This document shows positions 1 to 8,436 of a stretch of DNA of 64,000 bases, piece by piece. The position numbers were made by a program, and so were the translations under genes. This DNA is from Begonia masoniana. Taxonomy: Eukaryota; Streptophyta; Magnoliopsida; Cucurbitales; Begoniaceae. The stretch covers positions 40,644,209-40,708,208 of the forward strand of contig CM039509.1 in NCBI GenBank assembly GCA_022432975.1. Reading direction: 5' to 3'. Position 1 is the stretch's first letter, and the number at the start of each line of letters is the position of its first letter. The notes below the pieces were generated by a model, which made no database searches, was not told the origin of the DNA, and saw nothing but the letters and a program-made list of their open reading frames with translations.

Positions 1-221
1 GAAGGTTAAGGATCTTCAAGGGGTGAACCTTGAAGCGTGGACGTAGGCTGGGTTGAGCCGAACCACGTTAAAACTCGTGTGTCAATTTCTCTCTTGCTCT
101 TTACTTTATTTGTTTGACTGCTGTTAGCATTTAGCCAAATCGAGAGAAATTATATCAATTACTAAATTAAGTTTTAAAAAGTCTAATTCACCCCCCCTCT
201 TAGACAAATACCGATCCTACA
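1..221 (+). mobile_element. End of a Ty1/copia LTR interrupting the gypsy reverse transcriptase
   Basis: The segment has the look of the 3' end of a Tork/Angela-type copia LTR: a GAACCACGTTAAAAC-like block near 60, then the AATTCACCCCCCCTCTTAG block near 185-203, then CCGATCCTACA as the probable LTR end. The gypsy reverse-transcriptase reading frame on the other strand is intact up to about 222 (last conserved residues CEFWL) and then runs into this unrelated DNA, so the boundary is an insertion point. A 5-bp duplication would be AATCA (222-226), but the other flank is outside the window. Whether this is a whole copia element or a solo LTR cannot be seen. Confidence 0.55.
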
Positions 222-1790
222 AATCATACTCAACCAGAATTCACACTTTGATAGTTTGGCATATAATTGATGTTGTTTTAGAGTTGACAACACAATCGCC
301 AAGTGCTCTTTATGTTCTTCCTCGTTCCGAGAATAAACCAGGATGTCGTCGATGAAGACGATTACAAATTTGTCCAAGAACTCCTGGAATATCCTATTCA
401 TCAAGTCCATAAATGCCGCGAGGGCATTAGTCAACCCGAACGACATCACCAAAAACTCGTAATGTCCGTACCGGGTCCTGAAGGCGGTCTTTGAAATATC
501 TCCAGCCCTAACCTTTAACTGGTAATAACCGGAGCGCAAGTCAATTTTTGAGAATACCCGAGCTCTTTGCAGCTGGTCAAACAAATCATCGATCCTCGGC
601 AATGGGTACTTATTCCTGATGGTCAACTTGTTCAGCTCCCGGTAATCAATGCACATTCGTAGGGACCCATCCTTCTTCTTGACGAACAAGACGGGAGCAC
701 CCCACGGAGAGAAACTAAGTCGCACAAAACCCTTGTCCACCAATTCCTTTAGCTGAGCTTTCAACTCCCTCAGCTCTATTGGCGCCATGCGGTACAGATT
801 CTTTGACACTGGTTCAGCACCAGGACATATGTCAATCTCAAACTCGATTTCACGATCAAGTGGTAATCCCGGTAAGTCATCTAAGAAAACCTCTGAGAAG
901 TCTCGAACTACCAGCATACTTTGAAGTTCCACCTCACCTTGTCCTTCAACGTCTACTACGTGGGCGAGAAAACTCATACATCCTGACCTCATCAGGTGCT
1001 GAGCTTTCAAGGAAGATATAGCAGGCATACGGTGTTCCTTTGGTACTGCCTGATAGGAGAGTTCTACCTCGTTCGGGCGTTTAAACGACACAAGCCCGGA
1101 CCTACAGTTGATGGTGGCGTGATGTCTAAATAGCCAATCCATCCCCAGAATCACATCGTATCCTTTCATACCGATAACGATAAGACTGGCATACAACTTC
1201 TGGTCCCCTACTGACACTATATCACCCCGTACAACCTGCTCGGAGTGCATAAACTCTCCGGACGGTAGCATAATGCTGTAGGGTTGATCTGACGGCGTAC
1301 AACAAAACTTCTGTTTAACTACGAAGTCTATTGCCACGAATGAATGTGTGGCCCCCGTGTCCCACAAGGTATAAGCAGGTGCATCACATATCAAAATTGT
1401 ACCTGTAATTACTGTGTGCTGATCGGCATCATCAACATCCTCCATCATTGCAAAAACCCTTGGTACCGCAAGGTTTGGTCTCGTGTCCGGCATCGGGCAA
1501 TCCCGAACATGATGGCCTCCTTTGCCACATCGAAAACATTGGCCGGTAATAAATCTGCATTCTCCTCTGTGAAGTTTCTGGCACCGCGGGCATACTGAAA
1601 GCTGAGGAGCCCCCATTGGTCTCTTTCCCTTGTTCTGATTATTGGTGGTCTTATTAGGCCTCTTAATGCCTCTGTTTTGTTGCTGTTGAGATTGCAAATT
1701 CTGACTTCTTTGTTGTTGTTGAGGAACATTCCGAATAATCCCTCTTGACTGATCTCTTTGTCTCTGGGACTTCGCTTCTAAGGCCTCCAA
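222..1790 (-). pseudogene. gag C-terminus, protease and reverse transcriptase of the minus gypsy element
   Basis: This open stretch covers the C-terminal part of gag, the aspartic protease and the first two thirds of reverse transcriptase. A glutamine/asparagine-rich linker is followed by a CCHC zinc knuckle, [14 protein letters not shown], at about residues 85-98. The protease active site DTGATHSF is at about residue 143. The reverse-transcriptase core includes [22 protein letters not shown], the [12 protein letters not shown] block and the catalytic FIDDILVYS. The frame stays open into foreign copia-LTR sequence below about 222, so the last ~13 residues are not element sequence. Upstream it is separated from the gag N-terminus by two adjacent stop codons (TAA at 1794-1796, TAG at 1791-1793) in the same frame. 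RNase H and integrase are missing. It cannot make a full polyprotein. Confidence 0.85.
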
Positions 1791-1793
1791 CTA

Positions 1794-2441
1794 TTAGGCC
1801 TTGGCCATCACTTTTGTGTACGGTGCCTCATCAAATCCCCCGTAAGAAATCCCTCGTAAGAGGTCCAGCTTCAAACCCTGGATAAATTGGTGCACCTTTT
1901 TCTCATCAGTGACCACCAAATGAGGTGCATAGTGGGATAATGATTCAAACCTCTGGACATATTCGGCCACTGATCCGTATTGTCGTAGCCGAGAAAATTC
2001 AACCAACTTCTCCTTTCTCACTCCACGGTCGAAATACTTTTCGTAGAAGATATTCTTGAACCCTTCCCAGCTTAATGCCACAAGAGTTAATCGCACAGTA
2101 TCCCACCAGAATCTGGCACTCTCGATGAGATAGAACGTGGCACAATTAACTTTCTTGTTGTCTTCCACTTCTGCATAACTGAACATCTTCTCCATAGTTC
2201 GAATCCAAGTCTCTGCGCGGGTCGGGTCTGTAGACAGTCCATCAAATGAAGGTGGCTGGAGTCGCCGGAATCTATCCCCACTGTTGTCACGTGCAGCATT
2301 TCCATGATTATTATTATTGTTCCCACTGTCTTCTCGGGCCATCATACGTTCCACCATGCGGGACTGTACTCCCACCAGTTCGGTCAGTCGGTCAATGGCA
2401 CGAGAGCTTTCACTTGACTCTTCCTGATGTCCTCCCAACAT
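1794..2441 (-). pseudogene. gag N-terminal and capsid-like region of the minus gypsy element
   Basis: This 215-codon frame starts at an ATG about 160 bases inside the primer site and holds the retrotransposon gag domain. Recognisable parts are FRRLQPPSFDG followed by WIRTMEKMF, the FWWDTVR tryptophan pair, and the FSRLRQYGSVAEYVQRFESLSHYAP segment typical of Ty3/gypsy capsid proteins. The frame ends with TAA directly followed by TAG, after which the same frame continues as the zinc knuckle and pol. The plus-strand relative at 6883-7752 has a stop in a nearby place, also of the CAA-to-TAA type. Gag would form the virus-like particle. The double stop makes this copy a pseudogene unless readthrough occurs, which nothing here supports. 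Confidence 0.85.
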
Positions 2442-2582
2442 TTCTAAGAAACCCTATAAATAGAATAATCTATTTTAATAAACAGGACTTTTACGGGAAT
2501 ATAAACACTTACAGTTGGTGGAGCGATCTCACGTGGCGGGTTGCGCAGTCAGACATTTTACAGAATCGTTTTTAAAACCTTG

Positions 2583-2600
2583 TCTCTCTGTTACCATGAC
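2583..2600 (-). other. Degenerate primer-binding site of the minus gypsy element
   Basis: On the minus strand the LTR end is followed after a few bases by TGGTAACAGAGAG, a mutated form of the TGGTATCAGAGC complement of plant initiator tRNA-Met that is intact in four other elements of this window. Confidence 0.6.
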
Positions 2601-5287
2601 TGTGACAGCCTGAATCTGGATCCCGATCAGCAGGATCCGAGAGCCAAGCCATCACTCAGGACGGTTAACGAAAAACGATAAATGGTGACTTTTTTTTTTG
2701 ACATTTAGGACATTACACACAGGAAGAAAACCTTTACGGGAACTGGAGGCTGGAAGACGTGAAAACAAGAAACAGAAGGCAGAAACCTATTGAAATTGGA
2801 TTGCAGGAATGTATGGCAGAAGGGATTCAGAATACTTAAAACAGAATTAGAAGACATGTAAAATTTTAAACCACAGGAATAACAGACTGAAGAAAATAGG
2901 GAGACAGATGTAAACTAAACTTTGGACATTTGGAATATCGGGCAAGGAGAAATCTGAAGAGTGCAGGAAGGAATGTAAAAAGAATCTGAATAACAGTTAT
3001 AAATGGCAGCAGAAAACAAGAAATAAAGGCGGAAGACATAGGCAGAAGACTGGCGGGAAAAATCTATCGGATGATGTAGTTTTGAAGGTAGAAGCAAAGA
3101 TGACGTCAGTCGGAAGATACAGGCAGCAGACGAAATTGGATGAGGTGATGACGTCAGCCGGAAGATGGATGACGTCAGGCGGAAGACATAGGCAGCAAAT
3201 GAAATCGGATGAGGGGATGACGTCAGCCGGAAGATGGATGACGTCAGCCGGAAGATACAGGCAGCAGATGGAATCGGAGGATGTAAATAGTGGGTGACGT
3301 CATCGGAAGAGGAGATGACGTCAGACGGAAGATGCAGGCAGCAGATGGAATCGGATGAGGTAAACAGTGGGTGACGTCATCGGAAGAGTAGATGATGTCA
3401 GACGGAAGATGCAGGCAGCAGACTGAATCGGATGAGGTGATGACGTCAGCCGGAGAGGATGAGTCAGCAGACTGAATCGGATGAGGTGATGACGTCAGCC
3501 GGAAGATGGATGACGTCAACCGGAAGATACAGACATTAAACGTAATCGGCAGAAGAAAGCCTAAGGTAGAAACACTATTTGGCGGTAGATGGGAATAAGA
3601 CAAAAATGTGAACAGTATCAATCGGTAGACATAGTTTCAAAGGTAAAATTTTACAACTTTTGACAGGAAGACACACAGACAGAGAGCATAAAAACAGAAG
3701 ACATAAATGTCTCAGATTCTCAAACCACTTCAAAACATGGTTCTCGAGCACAACAGAGGGCATAACAGAAACTTAAGAATAATCACACTGCATAGATAGC
3801 TCAAAAAAAAAAACCAGATACTATCCATGCATAGACTAATAAAAAATATCCCCAAACAATTCCAGAACATTCATAATATAAATTCAACTGTCAAATACAG
3901 TAGTTTTTAAAACTTAGACATCAAAATCTGTGCATTGTTTTAAAATCTGAGGATCAGTACAGAACCTAACATATATTTGCAGAATTTCCAACACAGAAGT
4001 TTTAAATACATAAACAGAACATAGTTTACAATTTCACTCTCTCAGTCGGGAAATTGTCTGACAGCCACAACCAACCCGAGAGCTCGACCACCAGCCACCT
4101 ATTCATCAGACTGAGGCACAAAGTCCTCATTTTCGGGTTCAGTACCTACATCAGAGAGTTCATCTATGAGCCTAAAGCTCAGTAAGAACATATAAAATGC
4201 AGTGATGCATATGCTATGCATGCGGTTTTCAGAAATTCAGTGATAGTACAATACAATACGTTTCAGTGGCAGAAGGGTATAAGTGGGGCTTATAGGGGAA
4301 CTGGCGAACAGTGGGTGCACTATCAGGCACAAACAGTTATACGGTGCAGTACAGAAACAGATGGGGGCCAGTCCCCGTCCCACACTTAACCGATGCATTT
4401 CAGTCAGATTTTATCTTGTTTAGTTTCAAACAGAGTACAGAAATCAGTTTTGCATGAACTTTCGGTGAAAACGTGTATGCATTAACATTTTCAGTGCCTG
4501 AACTTACAATAGCAGACGACAAAAGAACACAGACAACTCAGAACATAAACTATAACGTTTCTACCCAAAACAACCCAACAGAAATTAATCACCTAGTACC
4601 TCCGTGATGTAGGGTCTTAAGGGCCAACCTACGGTTATGAACTTACCTGTTATCCGCAATGCAGTTAGCTGGAAAGTCTCAGAAATGCACAGATCTGTAA
4701 CATACATGTAGAGAAATAAACAATGCTGCAAATGTTAACTAATAACTTGGAAGATTATGCAGTTAACCCCATTCAGACTTCTAGAAAACAACGAATGTGT
4801 TTCCATACAAAAACCGAGAGTTTTCTCCAAAATTACTTAACCTAAAACTTCAGCAAACTCATACTTTTACTTGTCCAAATTTGTTAGCATGAGTAGACGC
4901 TTACCTTTTTGTTGAAGGGAACAGAAGAAACAGGAGAAAACAAAGTGTTGATACTTTGCCACGATCGCCTGGACAAGAAGAACAGAGAGCAGTGGAAAGG
5001 AATAGATGAGAAGTGAGTGTTTCACGTAGGAGGAAGAACTTAGCTTCTTCAACAAGCTGTCACGTGTCACTCAAACATTGGTTTCCTCCCACCAACCTTA
5101 AATTCTTCCCCATTTACCCTGCCATTGATTTTTAACCTATTTAGTTTCCACAAATTGATTTTATGAATCACACATATTCGATTGGAAACATTAGCAATTA
5201 TTAAAAACACACATTGCATAAATATTCCCATTAACCTCGTTGAATAATTTAAGGAATAATAACATGGCAAAAATGCCGGGTGTTGCA
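2601..5287 (-). repeat. 5' LTR (2687 bp) of the minus gypsy element
   Basis: The LTR ends are TGCAACACCCGG (at 5287, minus strand) and GGCTGTCACA (at 2601). Homology to the LTR at 11393-13599 is clear in the blocks around 4140-4240, 4600-4660 and 2601-2660. It contains the shared splice-donor sequence (complement at 4641-4648), the TTACTGAG hairpin (4163-4185), and the TGACGTCA cluster (3101-3518), which lies where the sister family has a 50-bp minisatellite. No protein is encoded. Confidence 0.8.
3101..3518. promoter_or_regulatory. Cluster of eleven TGACGTCA palindromes in the LTR
   Basis: Perfect 8-bp palindromes TGACGTCA begin at 3101, 3149, 3170, 3218, 3239, 3295, 3316, 3372, 3441, 3490 and 3511, and a TGATGTCA variant is at 3393. 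The spacing repeats (69 bp, then 77 bp), so the cluster is a tandem repeat of a unit carrying GGAAGAT, GGCAGCAGA and the palindrome. TGACGTCA with a GACGTC core is the binding site class of plant bZIP (TGA and C-box) factors. That it acts as an LTR enhancer is inference. Confidence 0.7.
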
Positions 5288-6631
5288 CTTACTGAGTTCT
5301 AGGCTCATAGTTGAACTCCCTGTTGTACGTATGGATCCTCCAGATGAGGACTTTGTGCCTCAAGCCGATGAGTAGTGGAGGTTGGCGGATCGAGCTCATG
5401 GTAATTGGTTGCTGCAGCCAGACAAATGTTATCCCTGTGAGAATTGTATTTTTGAAAGTTATGTCAAGTCTTGTATAGCTTTTGAAATTTTAAAATCGAT
5501 GTATAGAGTTTGCGTTTATGTTTTAAAACTTCTGTTTTTGGTGAATTTTTGGAAACATATGTCAAGTTCTGCACAGCCTCTGTGATTTTAAACGTTGTAT
5601 TGAATCTGTCGATGTATTTAAAACCTCTGTATTTGACAGTTGAATTTGTGCTCTGGAATTGTTTGGAATATTCTCTTTTAGGTTGTGCATGGATTTTCTA
5701 TGATTTTAGAGCTATCCATGTAGTCTGGTATTCTTAAAATTTTGTCATGTTTTCTGATATGTCCAAAATCATGTTTGAATCGGTTTCTGAAGTTTGAAGT
5801 TTTTATGCCTTCAGTTTATGTCTTTCAAGTTTTCTAGTATTTGGCTAAGTGTTAGTCGTCCATTCTGCCCTTTGAAAACAGTTGTCCATTTTTCCTGTAA
5901 AACAGTCCTCCATTTTGCCCTTTGAAAACAGTTGTCCATTTTGCCTGTAAACAGTTGTCCATTTTGCTTGTAAAACAATCGTTCATTCTGCCCTTTGAAA
6001 ACAGTTGTCCATTTTGCCTGTAAAACAGTCGTCCATTCTGCCCATTGAAAACAGTTGTCCATTTTGCCTGTAAAATAGTTGTCCATTCTGCCCTTTGAAA
6101 ACAGTTGTCCATTTTGCCTGTAAAACAGTTGTCCATTTTGTCCATTGAAAACAGTTGTCCATTTTGCCTGTAAAACAATCGTCCATTCTGCTCCTTTAAA
6201 AATAGTTGTCCATTTTGCCTATAAAACAGTCGTCCACTACTACTGCACTTCTGTTGTCCACAGCCACTGCATTTCTGTTCTCCACTGCCACTGCCACTGC
6301 ACTTCTGTCGTCCACAGCCACTTCATTTCTGTCGTCCACAGCCACTGCACTTCTGTCGTCCACAACCACTGCACTTCTGAATGTCCACGACATCTGTCAT
6401 CCACTGTAGCCTTCCACTGTATGTTTTCCAGTTTAAGTTTCTCATTTTTTTTATATGACTTCCTGTTTTCTTCTGTTATTCACTGTAGTCTCCCAGTCTT
6501 CAATTCCAGTGAGAGTTTTCTCCGTGTAGAGTTCTAAAAAGTCAAAAAAATATATATGTCACATTTTAAAATGTCCGGAGTGATGGCTTGGCTCTCGGAT
6601 CCCGATCGGGATCGGGTATCGAGCTGTCACA
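5288..6631 (+). repeat. Truncated 5' LTR of the plus gypsy element
   Basis: It aligns from its first base with 12404 onward of the 3' LTR at 11393-13599, through the same TTACTGAG hairpin, the 50-bp minisatellite, the CACTGCACTTCTG repeats and the terminal GATCCCGATCGGGATCGGGTATC block to GCTGTCACA. About 1 kb of LTR start is absent. Confidence 0.85.
5855..6236. repeat. 50-bp minisatellite inside the 5' LTR
   Basis: About seven and a half units alternate GTCGTCCATTCTGCCC, TTTGAAAACAGTT, GTCCATTTTGCCTG and TAAAACA. The same array with about six units is at 12973-13278 in the 3' LTR. It is followed (6237-6380) by a ~24-bp repeat built on CACTGCACTTCTGTCGTCCAC. Confidence 0.85.
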
Positions 6632-6635
6632 GAAA

Positions 6636-6647
6636 TGGTATCAGAGC
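6636..6647 (+). other. Primer-binding site, initiator tRNA-Met
   Basis: TGGTATCAGAGC, four bases after the LTR end TGTCACA, is the standard plant retrotransposon complement of the 3' end of initiator tRNA-Met. Confidence 0.9.
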
Positions 6648-6882
6648 CGCCAGGTTTTAAAAGTGGTTCTGGAGAAATGTCTGGTTGAGCAACCCGCCAC
6701 GTGAGATCGCTCTACCAACTGCAAGTGTTTAAGTTCCCGTAAAAGTTCGGTTTATTAAATTTGATTATTTTATATAGGATTTACCTAGTGTGGATTGAGG
6801 ACGGTACCGAGAAGCTGAAGAGAGATATTTTAGTATCCGGCAGTTAACGGAGCTTGTTACTCGTCAATCCTGGCAATTTGAA

Positions 6883-8280
6883 ATGTTCATGATCGGGAGG
6901 GAGTTTTGGAATTTGAGCTCAATTACTTCGGAAGACCACAATGGTGAAAGTTTTAGACGACTTCGACCTCCCACATTCGAAGGGCAACTTACGAATCCAG
7001 TCCATGCCGAGGAGTGGGTTCGAACCATGGAAGACTTGTTTGACCTTGATAAGGCGAAGGACATGGAGAAGGTCTCTTATGCCGCGTTATATCTCGAGTG
7101 TGACGCGAAACATTGGTGGGACGCCGTCCAGACCACTATTAATGTGGGGGAGATGCTGTGGGGATCCTTCAAGAAGTTGTTTTGTGAAGAATACTTCTAC
7201 AATGCTATGTGGGAAAGTAAGGTATCAGAATTTACCCAGCTTCAACAGAAAGGTTCAGTAGCAGACTATGTAAGAGAGTTCGAAGCGCTAACTCGTTTCG
7301 CCAATCATCTAGTGAGGAAGAACGAAAGTAAAATCTACCATTTCGTACGAGGATTAAAGGAAGAAATTTATAGAGGAGTGAAGATGTCTGGAGTTCAGGA
7401 CCGACCATAAACGGAGGTGGTTGTCAAAGCTTTTGAGGTAGAAGATGAAGAATTTAAGAACAAAAAGCAAAGGGGGTACATTGAAAGGTCCATTAAGGGA
7501 TTTCAACCACAACAACAACAGAACCGGGGCGTGAAGAGGCCTAAAGAAATATCTGCTAACCTAGATAAGGGAAAGATGCCACAGGGGGCCTCTCAGCTTC
7601 CTGTACGTCTGCGATGCCAGAAAAGTCACAGAGGTAGATGCAGACTCCTTACCAGCCATTGCTTCCGATCCGGCAAAGGGGGCCATCACGTCCGGATTGC
7701 CCGATGCGCGACACGAGACCAAACCATGCTATGCCAGAAGCTTTTGCAATGATAGAGGATCATGATGATGCCGCCCAGCACACAGCAATTACAGGTACAA
7801 TTTTGATATGAAATGTACCTACGTATACTCTGTTAGACACCGACGTAGTTAGGCAAGATTTGTGTATTGTATAGTCAGGTCAACTCTGCAGTGTCACGTC
7901 ACCGTCTTGAGTGTTTATGCACTCCGAGCGGGCGGTGCAGGGTGATGTAGTGTTAGTAGGAGACCAGAAATTGTATGCCAATCACATATCGTTATCGGTA
8001 TGAAAGGATACAATGTAGTTCTGGGTATGAACTGGTTGTTTAAACAACATGCCGCCATCAATTGCAGGTTCGGGCTAGTGTCTTTAGGCACCCGAACATG
8101 GAGGAGTTCTCCTATCAGGCTATGCCAAAGATGCGCACTATGCCTGTTGTATCCTCCTTAGAGGCTTAAAAACTAATGACGCCAGGATGTTCCGGAATTC
8201 TAGCCTATGTGGTGGATGCTCAAAGGCAGGGCGAGGTGGAGCTCCAGGATATTTTTGTAGTCCGAAACTTCTCATGAGGC
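6883..8280 (+). pseudogene. gag and protease remnants of the plus gypsy element
   Basis: The gag capsid-like domain is clear in 6883-7410 (FRRLRPPTFEG, WVRTMEDLF, KHWWDAV, GSVADYVREFEALTRFA). A stop follows at 7408-7410, and the frame then continues through a glutamine-rich linker (QPQQQQNRGVKRP, near 7500) to a damaged zinc knuckle in which the second cysteine is serine (CFRSGKGGHHV). The protease region after 7750 is recognisable only in pieces: the catalytic DTGA is lost, and several stops interrupt it. Compared with the minus-strand relative at 222-2441 the order is the same but the decay is much greater. No functional product is expected. Confidence 0.8.
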
Positions 8281-8436
8281 TCACGGTAGAAAGTACGAGT
8301 CTCCCTTGCGCTGGGATAAAGTTGGAGAAGCCAGACTGGAAGTCAGACTAATCGGCCCTAAGTTATTGCAACTGATGTCTGAAATAGTGGCTACTATCAG
8401 ACAATGAGTCAGTACTGCTCAGAGCCAACAGAAAAA

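Larger units (their letters stand above)
222..5287 (-). mobile_element. Minus-strand Ty3/gypsy element (Del/Tekay type), 5' part
   Basis: Read on the minus strand, this is a 2.69-kb 5' LTR (5287 to 2601), a degenerate initiator tRNA-Met primer site, gag (2441 to 1794), and gag zinc knuckle, protease and reverse transcriptase (1790 to about 222). It is then cut by the copia LTR at the left edge of the window. RNase H, integrase and the 3' LTR lie outside or are lost. The LTR is a relative of the LTR at 11393-13599. The right end abuts interior LTR sequence of the plus-strand element, so the element most likely inserted there in opposite orientation; the expected right target repeat is CTTAC (5288-5292). 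Confidence 0.8.

Noticed and set aside
1791..1796. Programmed readthrough between gag and pol
   Set aside because: The two stops fall in the middle of gag, before the zinc knuckle, not at the usual gag-pol boundary; mutation is simpler.
5811..6186. Overlapping frames with repeated MDNCFTGK-like peptide
   Set aside because: They are translations of the 50-bp LTR minisatellite; three overlapping frames are open only because of the repeat.
6206..6409. Serine/threonine-rich small protein
   Set aside because: It is a translation of CACTGCACTTCTG-type LTR repeats on one strand, with another frame open on the other.
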